Shown here: one piece after another, positions 8,730-17,951 of the stretch
How the letters are laid out: every line of letters starts with the position of its first letter
Numbering within the stretch: position 1 is the stretch's first letter
Origin: CAZXFH01 sp964640055
Lineage (GTDB): Bacteria; Fidelibacterota; UBA2242; JAFGTP01
Reading direction: 5' to 3'
NCBI GenBank assembly: GCA_964640055.1
Contig: CAZXFH010000001.1
Coordinates: 62,001 to 126,000 of the forward strand
DNA length: 64,000 nt
Translations under genes and position numbers: made by a program
The notes under the pieces: model-generated
Told to the model about the DNA's origin: nothing
The model's input: only the letters and a program-made list of their open reading frames with translations
The model's database searches: none

Positions 8730-10764
8730 AATCAAACTTAAAATTGATGATAAATTTTATGCCGCAGAAGAGGGGCAAACGATTCTGGAAGTCGCTCGTG
8801 AAAAGGGCATTCATATTCCCACGCTCTGCTATAATGAAAAGACCAGTCGCACAACCTCTTGCTTTGTATGCGTTGTCAAAGATAAAAAATCCGGAAAGTT
8901 TATGCCCAGCTGTACCGCAACGGTCACAGACGGACTAGAAATAGAAGCCAGCTCCGATGAAGTTCTGGATATGCGTCAAACTGCATTAAATCTTTTATTA
9001 TCGGAACATACTGGTGATTGTGAAGCCCCCTGTACCTTGGCCTGTCCGGCTCACGCCCAGGTTGAAGAATATGTGCGTGCTGGAAGAGAAGGTGATCTTT
9101 TAAAAGCCTTAAAAATTATAAAAGAGCGCGTTCCCCTACCGCTTTCCATCGGCCGTGTGTGTCCCCGCTTTTGCGAAAAGGACTGCCGGCGAAATGTAAC
9201 CGATGAAGGTCAACCGGTGGCCATTAATGATTTTAAACGCTTGGCTGCCGACCTGCATTATAGCGCATATATGGAAGAATTACCCTCACTAGAGGACAAA
9301 AAGGTAGCGATTATTGGTGCTGGTCCGGCCGGCTTATCCGTGGCCTATTTCCTGCGCAGAAACGGTGTGAAATCCGATCTTTTTGATAAAATGCCCAAAC
9401 CCGGCGGTATGTTAAGATATGGCATTCCCGAATACCGACTTCCTAAAAAAATCCTGGATAAGGAGCTGACTCATTTCGGAGAAATGGGTGGTATTACTTT
9501 TCATTGTAATCAGAAATTAGAAACAGATATCTCCCTTGAAAATCTGGAAAAAAATTATGATGCGGTGGCCATTGCTGTAGGTTCCTGGCGTTCCAGTTCC
9601 ATGCGCTCGGAAGGCGAAGAACTGGCTGTCGGAGGTATTGACTGGTTAGAGCAAATTGCGCGTAAGGGTTGGCAAGGTAAAAATCCGGGCCGTACGATTG
9701 TTGTGGGCGGCGGAAACACAGCCATGGATTGTGTGCGCACGGCGGTACGTCTGGAAAGCGAGTCGGTATGGTGTTACTACCGCCGGACTGAAAAAGAGAT
9801 GCCCGCCGAACAAATTGAGATTGATGAAGCCCGCGAAGAAGGTGTTAATTTTAAATTTCTGTCCCAACCCATTCGGGTACGGGAAGAAAAGGGTGATAAG
9901 GTTGTTACCTTTCTCAAAATGAAACTAGGTGAACCCGATGCTTCCGGTCGCCGTCGACCGGTACCTATAGAAGGATCGGAATACGATGTTCATGCCGATA
10001 CCGTGATTGCGGCTATCGGTCAAAAAACCAAAGCTCCGGAAGGTGTGAAAACCAATCGTTGGGGTGATGTGGATGTGGACGAAAAAAATTGTCAAATGTG
10101 TGCCGATATCTTTGCAGCCGGTGATTGTGTTTCCGGACCGGCTACTGTGGTAGAAGCGGTGGCTGGCGGACGGCGGGCCGCGCTGGGTATTCTGTCCCAT
10201 TTCAAGAATGAAGAATATTCAGACCCTTATTTGATCAATATCTCCCGGGGCCACTGGCAGGCTTTAAACAAAGAAGATCTGGTGTTTCTGAAGGAGCCGG
10301 TAAAGCGAAAACGGCAAAAATTAACTTATATCCACCTCAAAGAGCGCAAAACCACATTTAAAGAAGTTACCCGTACCTTTACCAAGGCAGAGATCGCCAA
10401 GGAGGGTGAGCGCTGTTTTGAATGTAGTTGTACTGCCAAAGAAGAGTGTAAACTGAAAGAATATGCTGAATGTTATGGTGCCCATCCGGAAACCATTACT
10501 GGTGAAAAAATTGCCTTTGAATATGACACCCGCCATCCGGATATCATTCTGGACCGTGGAAAATGTATAAAATGTGGTACCTGTATCAAAATTTGTAAAG
10601 AGGTGGTTAATAAATCCTTGCTGGGTTTTCGCGACCGTGGATTCAAGACCAATCTAACCACACCTTATGGGGCCCCCTTACCTGAGGAATTCTGCCGTCA
10701 ATGTGGAGAATGTATTGAAGCCTGTCCCGTGGGGGCTCTGGACTGGCGTGCAAAAGACAACTAA
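8722..10764 (+). CDS. NuoG N-terminus/GltD (NfnB-like) fusion, NADP(H)-FAD subunit of a transhydrogenase
   Basis: This 680-residue fusion begins with a plant-type [2Fe-2S] domain as in NuoG/HydA (PTLCYNEKTS, then 'CFVCVV' and a fourth Cys, residues 1-75). A 'CEAPCTLACP' cluster motif follows near 97. Next comes a GltD/NfnB-like flavoprotein with FAD motif 'VAIIGAGPAGLS' near 195 and NADP motif 'VVGGGNTAMD' near 328. It ends with two [4Fe-4S] sites (CIKCGTCIKIC and CRQCGECIEACP, 613-680). The start is GTG 8722, behind an AAGGGGAGG site and overlapping the previous gene by 8 bases. There is no H-cluster domain, so this is not hydrogenase HydA. The set of three matches what I recall of Sporomusa-type Nfn (StnABC), which couples NADH, NADPH and ferredoxin. 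Confidence 0.85.
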   Translation: MSKIKLKIDDKFYAAEEGQTILEVAREKGIHIPTLCYNEKTSRTTSCFVCVVKDKKSGKFMPSCTATVTDGLEIEASSDEVLDMRQTALNLLLSEHTGDCEAPCTLACPAHAQVEEYVRAGREGDLLKALKIIKERVPLPLSIGRVCPRFCEKDCRRNVTDEGQPVAINDFKRLAADLHYSAYMEELPSLEDKKVAIIGAGPAGLSVAYFLRRNGVKSDLFDKMPKPGGMLRYGIPEYRLPKKILDKELTHFGEMGGITFHCNQKLETDISLENLEKNYDAVAIAVGSWRSSSMRSEGEELAVGGIDWLEQIARKGWQGKNPGRTIVVGGGNTAMDCVRTAVRLESESVWCYYRRTEKEMPAEQIEIDEAREEGVNFKFLSQPIRVREEKGDKVVTFLKMKLGEPDASGRRRPVPIEGSEYDVHADTVIAAIGQKTKAPEGVKTNRWGDVDVDEKNCQMCADIFAAGDCVSGPATVVEAVAGGRRAALGILSHFKNEEYSDPYLINISRGHWQALNKEDLVFLKEPVKRKRQKLTYIHLKERKTTFKEVTRTFTKAEIAKEGERCFECSCTAKEECKLKEYAECYGAHPETITGEKIAFEYDTRHPDIILDRGKCIKCGTCIKICKEVVNKSLLGFRDRGFKTNLTTPYGAPLPEEFCRQCGECIEACPVGALDWRAKDN

Positions 10765-10930
10765 TAAAGCACGAAGACACTAATTTATAAATTTTTAATG
10801 GGCCTACCTTTATAATCACCCTCATACTGGGAAAATCCAAATCGAGCATCATCCATTGGGATTTAATAAATAGATCGATAGAATATTATATTTTAGTGTC
10901 CCGGATGGGCATTGATAAATTCGACCATAG

Positions 10931-11896
10931 TTATCTATTTTTTAATTCATGCCAGATCAGACCGGCGGCGCCCAGGATCGCCGCTTCACTGGCTGGCAAG
11001 CCCGAAGGCAACAATTTTACTTTTGCTTTATAAATCGATAAAACCGCCGCATCCATATATTTCTTTACCGGTTTGAAGATTAGCTCACCCGCAGTTGCCA
11101 GTCCGCCAAAGAGAATAATGGCTTCCGGGCTGAACGTGGCCACGGCATCAGCCATGGCTTCCCCTAAATATTTGCCGGTGATATTAAAAACTTCTTTGGC
11201 TAAGTCATCGCCTTCCCGGGCAGCCTGATAAACTTTTTTAGCTGTTAATTCTTGGGGAGAAATTTCCCGCAGTTTACTGTCAGTCAATCGATCTGCCATT
11301 AATTCCAGGGCGTTGCGTACCAGACCAGTAGCCGATGTATAGGTTTCCAGACATCCCCGGCGTCCGCAGCCACACTGTCGCCCATTCTTTTGAATCACGA
11401 TGTGTCCCAATTCGCCGGCAAAACCAGTATGCCCGTGCACAATCTCTCCGGCCACAACAATACCACTGCCAACCCCTGTTCCCAAGGTCATTTCTATGAA
11501 GTGGTGCATCCCTTTGGCATTACCAAATTCCAATTCTCCCAGGGCAGCCGCATTGGCATCATTAGTAATTGCACCCAGTAGGTCGAGATGTTGTTTTACC
11601 AATTCCACTACATTTACAATTTCCCAGCCCCTAATATTCACTGGATTTTCAATCGTACCGTGATAGTAATTGGCATTGGGTGCCCCGACCCCAACTCCAG
11701 TCAGTCGATATTTTCCTCTATTCTCGATCACGCTGACTACTTTATCAAATATTAATTTAAATAATTGCTCCGGTCTATCGGCAGCATAGGTAGAAATGCT
11801 GTCCTGAAAATGACAATTACCCTTACTATCTACCAGTCCATACTTGGTATTGGTTGCTCCGATATCGATACCCAGCACTACTTTTATTCGTGACAT
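10931..11896 (-). CDS. ROK-family sugar kinase, probably glucokinase
   Basis: This 321-residue cytoplasmic ROK kinase transfers phosphate from ATP to a hexose. The N-terminal phosphate motif is 'GIDIGATNTKYG' near residue 9. The catalytic region reads 'TNDANAAALGELEFG' near 111, with the glycine-rich 'TLGTGVGSGIV' near 136. The ROK zinc site is 'CGCGRRGCLE' near 178, preceded by 'GHTGFAGELGH'. Length and motifs fit bacterial glucokinases of the NagC/ROK type, but ROK kinases for fructose, ManNAc or GlcNAc look alike, so the substrate is inferred. There is no N-terminal HTH, so it is an enzyme and not a repressor. An AGAGGAG site precedes the ATG. It is convergent with the transhydrogenase cluster. 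Confidence 0.85.
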   Translation of the reverse strand: MSRIKVVLGIDIGATNTKYGLVDSKGNCHFQDSISTYAADRPEQLFKLIFDKVVSVIENRGKYRLTGVGVGAPNANYYHGTIENPVNIRGWEIVNVVELVKQHLDLLGAITNDANAAALGELEFGNAKGMHHFIEMTLGTGVGSGIVVAGEIVHGHTGFAGELGHIVIQKNGRQCGCGRRGCLETYTSATGLVRNALELMADRLTDSKLREISPQELTAKKVYQAAREGDDLAKEVFNITGKYLGEAMADAVATFSPEAIILFGGLATAGELIFKPVKKYMDAAVLSIYKAKVKLLPSGLPASEAAILGAAGLIWHELKNR

Positions 11897-12111
11897 AGTT
11901 GTTCTCCTCTATTTCAGATAGAAATTTAAGTGCATTGCCACGGTTTTCAAAACAGATAGCGTAATATTCATGTATTTACACCTAAGAGATTAAATAGTAG
12001 GACTGAATTTAATCCGGTATAGAGTGTATAGAAATCTTGCTTAATCGGTTACCGGTCGTTAGTTTTTATGGCTGATAAATGAGTTTATAAAGCGACAAAT
12101 AATAATCTAAA

Positions 12112-13206
12112 TTGTTTAAAAACAATTCTATAACCCCGGAGCAGCTAAAACAGAGACAGCGATTTCGCCGGGAGGATGTGCGTGGTCCTTATTTTCGGGA
12201 TCAAACTGCAATTATACATTCTTTGGCTTTCCGGCGCCTTAAGCATAAAACTCAGGTTTTCTTTTCTCCTGGTAATGATCATCTTTGCACCCGGATTGAA
12301 CATTCCCTGCATGTGGCAACAATAGCAGCAACCATCTGTAAGGCCTTGGGGCTGGATATTGAGCTGGCCCAGGCCATAGGATTAGGACACGATCTGGGTC
12401 ATTCTCCTTTTGGACATGCTGGTGAAAAAACACTGCGGGAATTAGCGAATTACGATTTTTATCATGAACTACACAGTCTGCGTGTTGTTGATAAACTCGA
12501 AAGTAAGGGCAAAGGTCTCAATCTTACCTATGCCGTACGAGACGGAATTGTGTCCCATTGTGGAGAGAGTGATGACCAATTTCTGGAAGCTGCCCAAAAA
12601 CCCAATGTATTGGATGATATAGATCATCTACCCCAGATGCCGTCAACCTGGGAGGGATGTGTAGTTAAAATAAGTGATTCCATTGCTTATTTAGGTCGTG
12701 ACCTGGAGGATGCCAGTACGGCCAAATTAATTCATAAACAGGAAATACCCTCGAGTATAAAAAAACGTTTAGGAGCTACCAATAGTGAGATCATAAACAC
12801 ACTGGTCTATGATGTGATCGATTGGTCCCGACAAAATGGGAAAATCGGTTTTTCCAAAGAAAAATATCAATGCATTAAAGACCTGAAGGATTTTAGCCGT
12901 AATAAAATCTATAACAATCCCAAAATGAAATATTGGAATGACTACTCCCAATTTGTCTTGCAAAGAATCTACCGGTATTTGGAACAGAGCTTTAAGCAAT
13001 ACCAGCTGGATTTCTCAGCCTATGCGCAAAGTATTACATCTCTAAACCGTAAGTTTGGCAAATATATCAAGGCCTTACAGAACATCTATGCCGCTGAACA
13101 TTGGGATGTCAATATTATTCTCTGCGATTATATTGCCGGAATGACTGATGGATACGCTATTAAAAGTTTTCAAAACATACTCTCCTCAGGCACTAGTGGA
13201 TTTTAG
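12112..13206 (+). CDS. dgt: deoxyguanosinetriphosphate triphosphohydrolase-like protein (HD domain)
   Basis: It hydrolyses dNTPs to nucleosides and triphosphate, tuning dNTP pools. The 364-residue protein carries the family N-terminal stretch 'RFRREDVRGPYFRDQTAIIH', then 'AFRRLKHKTQVF', 'CTRIEHSLHVATIA' and the metal-binding HD motif in 'GLGHDLGHSPFGHAGE' near residue 96. Length matches the short dGTPase-like subfamily. The start is unusual: an in-frame TAA at 12103 leaves TTG 12112 as the only reasonable start, and no good Shine-Dalgarno site is visible. Neighbours are unrelated and the gene looks monocistronic. Substrate breadth (dGTP only or several dNTPs) cannot be told from sequence. Confidence 0.88.
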   Translation: MFKNNSITPEQLKQRQRFRREDVRGPYFRDQTAIIHSLAFRRLKHKTQVFFSPGNDHLCTRIEHSLHVATIAATICKALGLDIELAQAIGLGHDLGHSPFGHAGEKTLRELANYDFYHELHSLRVVDKLESKGKGLNLTYAVRDGIVSHCGESDDQFLEAAQKPNVLDDIDHLPQMPSTWEGCVVKISDSIAYLGRDLEDASTAKLIHKQEIPSSIKKRLGATNSEIINTLVYDVIDWSRQNGKIGFSKEKYQCIKDLKDFSRNKIYNNPKMKYWNDYSQFVLQRIYRYLEQSFKQYQLDFSAYAQSITSLNRKFGKYIKALQNIYAAEHWDVNIILCDYIAGMTDGYAIKSFQNILSSGTSGF

Positions 13207-13317
13207 ACACAGGGTTCATAGTCATTCCTTTATCCAGGAAACTGGCTAACATAAAAAGGTTGTATTATTGATCCATTTATATGAACTTTATACTACAGGC
13301 TATAATTCTGGAGTTAT

Positions 13318-13923
13318 ATGAATAAGCCTATTATCCCTTTGATCGTTATATTTTTATTTTATTTGGCTGCCTGTGATAGTCAGGCCGATAAAAAAATACA
13401 GACCGCTGATACTACCTCAATAGAACCCGATTCTACTGTTATTGACAGTTCAGTAACCGATACAGTGGATATTAGTTCTTTAAAGGAAGAGACCCTGTGG
13501 GAGAGATATTATCTCGCCCGTTCACACTCAAAACAGGCCCTGTCGGAAAATGATTATCCACTAGCCCGTGAGCATCTACTTGCTGCTGCAAAATATGCCA
13601 AAGTCCTGAATAGAGATGATATTGCGGCCTGGCAATTGAACAATATGGGCTACTACGCCATCCAGCAGTTTAAGAAAGAGACCAATTATCAACAACGCAT
13701 TAAAAATATAGAAACCATGCCCCTTGGTTATCCCAAAAAAGCCTATATATCAGAGACCAAACAGATATTTAAAGACCATTTAAACTTATTAAAAAAAGCC
13801 AATAACTATCTTGAGGAAGCTTACGAACTTGACAGTCAGTATAACGACGATGAACGCACCAATAAAATTTACAGCAATCTAAAATTTGTGGACTGGGTTT
13901 TTAATTTTCTGAGAGAAAAATAA
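13318..13923 (+). CDS. hypothetical lipoprotein with helical (TPR-like) domain
   Basis: This 201-residue protein has a type II signal peptide: MNKPIIPLIVIFLFY then lipobox LAAC, with the modified Cys near residue 19. A Ser/Thr/Asp-rich linker follows (residues 20-60), then an amphipathic helical domain that reads like tetratricopeptide helices ('YPLAREHLLAAAKYAKVL', 'LLKKANNYLEEAYELDS'). It is probably anchored to the inner or outer membrane facing the periplasm. I recognise no specific family. A TATAAT box at 13301-13306 lies only 11 bases before the ATG, and GGAG sits in between. The gene converges on the type IX cargo-like gene. Confidence 0.65.
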   Translation: MNKPIIPLIVIFLFYLAACDSQADKKIQTADTTSIEPDSTVIDSSVTDTVDISSLKEETLWERYYLARSHSKQALSENDYPLAREHLLAAAKYAKVLNRDDIAAWQLNNMGYYAIQQFKKETNYQQRIKNIETMPLGYPKKAYISETKQIFKDHLNLLKKANNYLEEAYELDSQYNDDERTNKIYSNLKFVDWVFNFLREK

Positions 13924-13929
13924 CAGGCT

Positions 13930-14676
13930 TTATTTTAAAAATAGCATTTTCATGGCCTTTTGATAGCCGTTGGCCTTGAGATTAAAAATATATTCTCCGG
14001 AAGCAACCTGCTGGCCATCATTGTTTTTACCATCCCATTTTAGTTGATAATATCCAGCTGCTTTATAGTTATTTTCCAGAGTGCGCACTTCCTGACCGGC
14101 CAAATTATAAACGACTGCCACTACTTGTGAAGCCTCTGGCAGTTGATATTTGATCCGGGTTACCGGATTGAAGGGGTTGGGAAAATTGGGCTGTACCTGA
14201 TAAGTTTGTGGCAGGTTTTCAGATACCTCAAGTGTACCAATTCGCTTCTTCACCTGAATGTTCTTTCCCTGGGGATCCGCCAAAATTAATTCGGTTAGAC
14301 TGAGATCCACCTTGCCTTTAAAACCGGGTAAAGGATGTACCGGTATGGTTAACAGCGGTTGATTTGTCAGGTCTAATTGTTTCCCTGAAAAACTAAAAAC
14401 CAAAATTTTCAGATGTCCATTTTGGCTATTGCTGCTTACTTCGAAGTGTCCATTTTTTCCGGAAATTACAGGTTCTTCCAATCTAACCTGGGTAGTATTG
14501 TAAGCCATTTCAATTTGTACCCCGGCAACAGGTGCTTGATATTCAATATTTATCGGCAGAGAACCGCTACCATTTTTAGGAACAGAGATGCTCGGAATAT
14601 CCACTTTAGCTTCGTCTGCCGATAAATAGAAACTCCAAAATAATATAATTGTTATACTGAAAATTTTTCTTTGCAT
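13930..14676 (-). CDS. secreted cohesin-like protein with C-terminal FlgD-like/type IX sorting domain
   Basis: This 248-residue protein has a signal peptide (MQRKIFSITIILFWSFYLSA). Residues about 25-150 form a beta-rich domain reminiscent of cohesin ('SISVPKNGSGSLPINIEYQ', 'AGVQIEMAYNTTQVRLEEP'). The final ~85 residues are the FlgD-Ig/Por-secretion-type tail, marked by 'NFPNPFNPVTRIKYQLP', 'VYNLAGQEVRTL' and the basic end 'KAMKMLFLK'. Such tails direct proteins through the type IX system in Bacteroidota; in related phyla this is inferred. I start it at ATG 14676, which has a GGGAG site. The upstream TTG at 14694 would add six residues ahead of the signal peptide. The ligand is unknown. Confidence 0.75.
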   Translation of the reverse strand: MQRKIFSITIILFWSFYLSADEAKVDIPSISVPKNGSGSLPINIEYQAPVAGVQIEMAYNTTQVRLEEPVISGKNGHFEVSSNSQNGHLKILVFSFSGKQLDLTNQPLLTIPVHPLPGFKGKVDLSLTELILADPQGKNIQVKKRIGTLEVSENLPQTYQVQPNFPNPFNPVTRIKYQLPEASQVVAVVYNLAGQEVRTLENNYKAAGYYQLKWDGKNNDGQQVASGEYIFNLKANGYQKAMKMLFLK

Positions 14677-14761
14677 TGTGACTCCCAATGTCAACTTAGT
14701 CTTAATTAATTAAAGCATTTTTAGGCGATTTATCAAAACAATTCTCTGGGTCATTAAGGGT

Positions 14762-15346
14762 CTATTTACCTTTACGCCATCTCCCAAAAATCGGCAGAAG
14801 GGGCAATACTCCTCCTTTGCCAGGGAATATCCCTTCCCGGGCAGCTCTGACATTTTCAACAGCATAAAACGCATTGGGGTTGAGTTCATTAATGATTGTG
14901 ACTACTCTGTCCAGATCACTCCGCCGGACAATCGTGTAGATAACATCCACTTTTCCAGTGGAACCGAAGGCGGGAATATCGGTAACCCCAAAACCAGACT
15001 TTCTTAAAGAAGCTACCAATCGGCTCGCATCCCGGTGGGTTATAATCCGGATTGTCAAAAGGCCTAAAGCCAGTTTTTCCTCGATATACAATCCCACAAA
15101 GGTCCCCATGGCAAAGCCGGAAGCATAGGCAATGTAACAGGCCACATTGGATAGATTGCGCATGATTTGTCCAATTGCCAATAACCAGATCAATATTTCC
15201 ACAAACCCAAGCAAAGGAGCCAGTAATTTTTGTCCACGAGATACAAATACGATCCGGATCGTCCCAATAGATACATCGGCAATACGGGCAATGAAAATCA
15301 AAAGGGGTAACAGAAACCATTTAAATAATTCCGATTCGAAAAACAT
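14762..15346 (-). CDS. DUF2179/UPF0316 integral membrane protein
   Basis: A 194-residue membrane protein of the UPF0316 family. Three hydrophobic segments occupy the N-terminal half ('WFLLPLLIFIARIADVSIG', 'LAPLLGFVEILIWLLAIG', 'CYIAYASGFAMGTFVGLYI'). A soluble DUF2179 domain fills the C-terminal half ('VDVIYTIVRRSDLDRVVTII', ending in 'AVENVRAAREGIFPG'). The biological role of the family is not established; YitT-like DUF2179 domains are suspected to be regulatory or ligand-binding. A GAGG site lies 8 bases before the ATG. Neighbours give no functional hint. Confidence 0.85.
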   Translation of the reverse strand: MFFESELFKWFLLPLLIFIARIADVSIGTIRIVFVSRGQKLLAPLLGFVEILIWLLAIGQIMRNLSNVACYIAYASGFAMGTFVGLYIEEKLALGLLTIRIITHRDASRLVASLRKSGFGVTDIPAFGSTGKVDVIYTIVRRSDLDRVVTIINELNPNAFYAVENVRAAREGIFPGKGGVLPLLPIFGRWRKGK

Positions 15347-15548
15347 ACTGATACCTCACGATATACGCATCATTATTCCCTGATATTTGACTTACCCTTT
15401 CATTTTCATCAATAGCCAAAACCAGGTGATTTTGCAGGTTAAAAATTAGGTGAATTATTTTAAGAATTAAAGGTTAAATAACCGGATAGTATCGGACCAT
15501 AAGATATTATATTTTGGATTGAGTCTTCTTTTTATTACCTTTCCAGCT

Positions 15549-15785
15549 ATGATGCGAACCGTAGAAATTGAATCCCTCCCTATCAGACTGGATGCCCTAA
15601 TAAAACTGACTGGAATCACTGGCAGCGGTGGACAGGCCAAACAATTAATCCAGGAGGGTTTAGTAGAGGTTAATGGCGACCAGACTACACAGCGTAGTAA
15701 AAAGATATATGCAGGTGATGAGGTCAGTGTTGCTCTGGACCCAGCAGTTAAACTAAAAATTACCGGTTCGGATTCTATAGACTAA
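15549..15785 (+). CDS. small S4-domain RNA-binding protein (YbcJ-like)
   Basis: A 78-residue protein that is almost entirely one S4 domain. The hallmark 'IRLDALIKLTGITGSGGQAKQLIQEG' stretch (given here in pieces: 'RLDALIKLTG', 'GSGGQAKQLIQEG') is followed by 'VEVNGDQTTQRSKKIYAGDEV'-type strands. Small stand-alone S4 proteins of this kind bind structured RNA, possibly rRNA or stalled ribosomes. Two tandem ATGs (15549 and 15552) are possible starts and neither has a clear ribosome site. An upstream TTG at 15519 would add ten residues unlike the family. It converges on the ATP-grasp/GNAT gene, with 6 bases between the stops. Confidence 0.75.
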   Translation: MMRTVEIESLPIRLDALIKLTGITGSGGQAKQLIQEGLVEVNGDQTTQRSKKIYAGDEVSVALDPAVKLKITGSDSID

Positions 15786-15791
15786 TATTAC

Positions 15792-17627
15792 TTATCCTAA
15801 TATTTTCTCATATAGCATAAAATGTCGGGCGGGGCCGTAATAATTTTTCAGAGCCAAATTATCTTCAACCTTTACAGTTTTGCCCTTCTGTTCACTAATA
15901 TTTTGATACCCTTTTTTCGCAAATAGTTTTTGAGAGGGAATGTTTTCCGGGTCAATGGTGACTTCGATGCGTTTACATCCCTTCTTTTCAACTTCATCTT
16001 CCACATATGCCAACAGTTCTCCGCCAACACCCTTACCCTGCAGAGCGGGCCCAATCCCGATTTGCCACAAAAAATAGGTGGCATCGTGAACCTGCGATAT
16101 AAATCCCAACACCCAGCCCAAAACCTCACGGTCAATTTTGGCCACAAAGCAAGTATTACGAAAATAACGCAACAGGATTTTAAAGACGTGGGGGGGGTAG
16201 CCTTCTAGAGGCGGACAACGGGCGACAAAGCGTTGAATCATCAGAAAATCCTCTTCCCGGGCTGTCTGAAATTCCGGTCGGGCCTGCTTGAGTGAGTGGA
16301 CATGTTTATTCTTTTTTTCGATTAATTCCTGAGTAGCAATATCATAACGGTAGTAGAAATCTCCATCAACGAGTGAAATGGCTTTATCTACTTTTTGATT
16401 GGCAGTCGTAACATCTTCACCAGTCGCAATAAAAGCCAATCCTCTTTCAGAGCCTACGCTCAATTGGTCTTGTTCGTTTTTTCCACAACTATGATATACA
16501 CGAGCCCCGGTCTTTTGCACTTCCTGTAGATCAAAATCCACCTTTAGCACCTGGTTTAGCTTCTCAGGATATTCCGGAGGAACTATGTACTTTAAAACCG
16601 ACGCAGCTGAGCTGAATTCCAGCGGTTGGAAATCACCGTTCAAGAGCTGAATAATACTATTTATAAGATCACCTTTAAGCAGTGACATCGTATTCAACCA
16701 TTCCGGATCACCAGGCCGAAAATTATATTCGATCAATTTTACCCCTCTATGAGTGATCATGAATTGGCCATAAAGAAACCCACGGCATACACCGGCTGTT
16801 TCCTGATTAAAAGCTTTTAAGGTTCCCTGGATACATTTCAGGGCCATATCATAGTCTCTATTATCCATAAAAGGCAGTAAATTACCTCCTGCCGAATAGG
16901 ATCCCATACTGGCTGTATTGGGCCCGCGTTCATCGGGCAACAATTTTTTAAAGTCCTGCACTGCCGGGGTTGGAATCATATTCTCGCCATCGACCAAACA
17001 TTGGAGGGTAAACTCCTCACCGACCAGTTTTTCCTCAACAATGACAGCCGAGTGACCAGAATATTTATTATCCAAAATGTACTTAATATAATCCTTGACA
17101 TCGGCCGGGCTTTCCATTTGGTCGCCATAAACACGGACGCCCAACCCATCCGTCAATCCCAAGGGCTTTACCGCTACCTGCCAGTCCATGGATTTGGCAT
17201 ATCGGACGGCCCGCTCCACATCTTCGAAAACACGGAATATCGGTGCTGCATAGGGAATATATTTTTTTAACAGCTTCCGAGTAAAGGCCTTATTGGATTC
17301 CAATTGGGCGGCTATCTTGCTGGGACCAAATGCGAGTATATTTTCCTTTTCCAGTGCATTAACAACCCCCATTGCCAAGGGTGAAGCAGTGGTGAGCAGC
17401 ACAAGGTCGGCAGAGACACGTTTGGCATTGTCCACAATCTGATCGATTTTATAAAAATTTCCCACTTTATATCCATCTGCCTTCTCCATAATCGCCGGAT
17501 TGTGAGTATCCATGAAGGCATAGGCTTTGCGGACGCTATTCTGTTTGATATTTTCAATAGTTATTTCCTCTTTGGCCCAGCTGCCAACCACCAAGACATG
17601 CTGAATATGATCGGAGTTTACTCTCAT
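15792..17627 (-). CDS. GARS (PurD)-like ATP-grasp fused to an EctA-like GNAT acetyltransferase
   Basis: This 611-residue fusion has two parts. Residues 1-~430 resemble phosphoribosylamine-glycine ligase: 'LAFGPSKIAAQLESNKAFT' near 100, 'VIVEEKLVGEEFTLQCLVDG' near 205, 'DERGPNTASMGSYS' near 232 and 'LIEYNFRPGDPEW' near 300. The PurD N-terminal glycine-rich loop is altered ('VLVVGSWAKEE'), so it may use another amine or carboxylate. Residues ~445-600 form a GNAT domain. The piece 'YFLWQIGIGPALQGKGVGGE' and 'EVTIDPENIPSQKLFAKKGY' closely recall diaminobutyrate acetyltransferase EctA ('WQVAV...ARG.G', 'TTVTPDN..S..LF'). An AAGG ribosome site is 8 bases before the ATG. No purine or ectoine genes are adjacent. 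The product is unknown. Confidence 0.75.
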   Translation of the reverse strand: MRVNSDHIQHVLVVGSWAKEEITIENIKQNSVRKAYAFMDTHNPAIMEKADGYKVGNFYKIDQIVDNAKRVSADLVLLTTASPLAMGVVNALEKENILAFGPSKIAAQLESNKAFTRKLLKKYIPYAAPIFRVFEDVERAVRYAKSMDWQVAVKPLGLTDGLGVRVYGDQMESPADVKDYIKYILDNKYSGHSAVIVEEKLVGEEFTLQCLVDGENMIPTPAVQDFKKLLPDERGPNTASMGSYSAGGNLLPFMDNRDYDMALKCIQGTLKAFNQETAGVCRGFLYGQFMITHRGVKLIEYNFRPGDPEWLNTMSLLKGDLINSIIQLLNGDFQPLEFSSAASVLKYIVPPEYPEKLNQVLKVDFDLQEVQKTGARVYHSCGKNEQDQLSVGSERGLAFIATGEDVTTANQKVDKAISLVDGDFYYRYDIATQELIEKKNKHVHSLKQARPEFQTAREEDFLMIQRFVARCPPLEGYPPHVFKILLRYFRNTCFVAKIDREVLGWVLGFISQVHDATYFLWQIGIGPALQGKGVGGELLAYVEDEVEKKGCKRIEVTIDPENIPSQKLFAKKGYQNISEQKGKTVKVEDNLALKNYYGPARHFMLYEKILG

Positions 17628-17951
17628 TGAATATACCTTCCCATATTTATGATGATTTTAACGATTCGCCTGCTTCCACTTTTGCATATTTTTCACATAA
17701 AAAATCAAATTATTTCCATAATTATCAATCCTTTAATGGATATTTTAATCTTAATTAATGTAATAATATTTATACAATTTAACAAGACCTTTTTTGTATA
17801 TATAATTTACTTATATCCTTTATAAATATATTTATTATAGCGATCTATCTTTTCATCTTTGATATATTTATTTTACAGGTTATTAGTCATAATTAATTAG
17901 TTATAAACTCGGCATTGACTAATTAACAGGCAGGCTTTAAATTCAACAGTA
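17628..17951. other. AT-rich divergent intergenic region (324 bp)
   Basis: This stretch lies between the leftward ATP-grasp/GNAT gene and the rightward ftsE. It is very AT-rich. It contains the ftsE promoter at its right end (separate entry) and presumably the leftward promoter. I see no RNA gene or coding potential. Confidence 0.5.
17915..17943 (+). promoter_or_regulatory. ftsE promoter, apparently giving a leaderless transcript
   Basis: TTGACT (17915-17920), a 17-base spacer and TAAATT (17938-17943). Only 8 bases separate the -10 box from ATG 17952, and no Shine-Dalgarno sequence is present, so the mRNA probably begins at or next to the start codon. Confidence 0.5.

Noticed and set aside
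6560..10764. Electron-bifurcating [FeFe] hydrogenase HydABC
   Set aside because: The third subunit has a GltD/NfnB flavoprotein in place of the H-cluster domain, so no hydrogenase active site is present.
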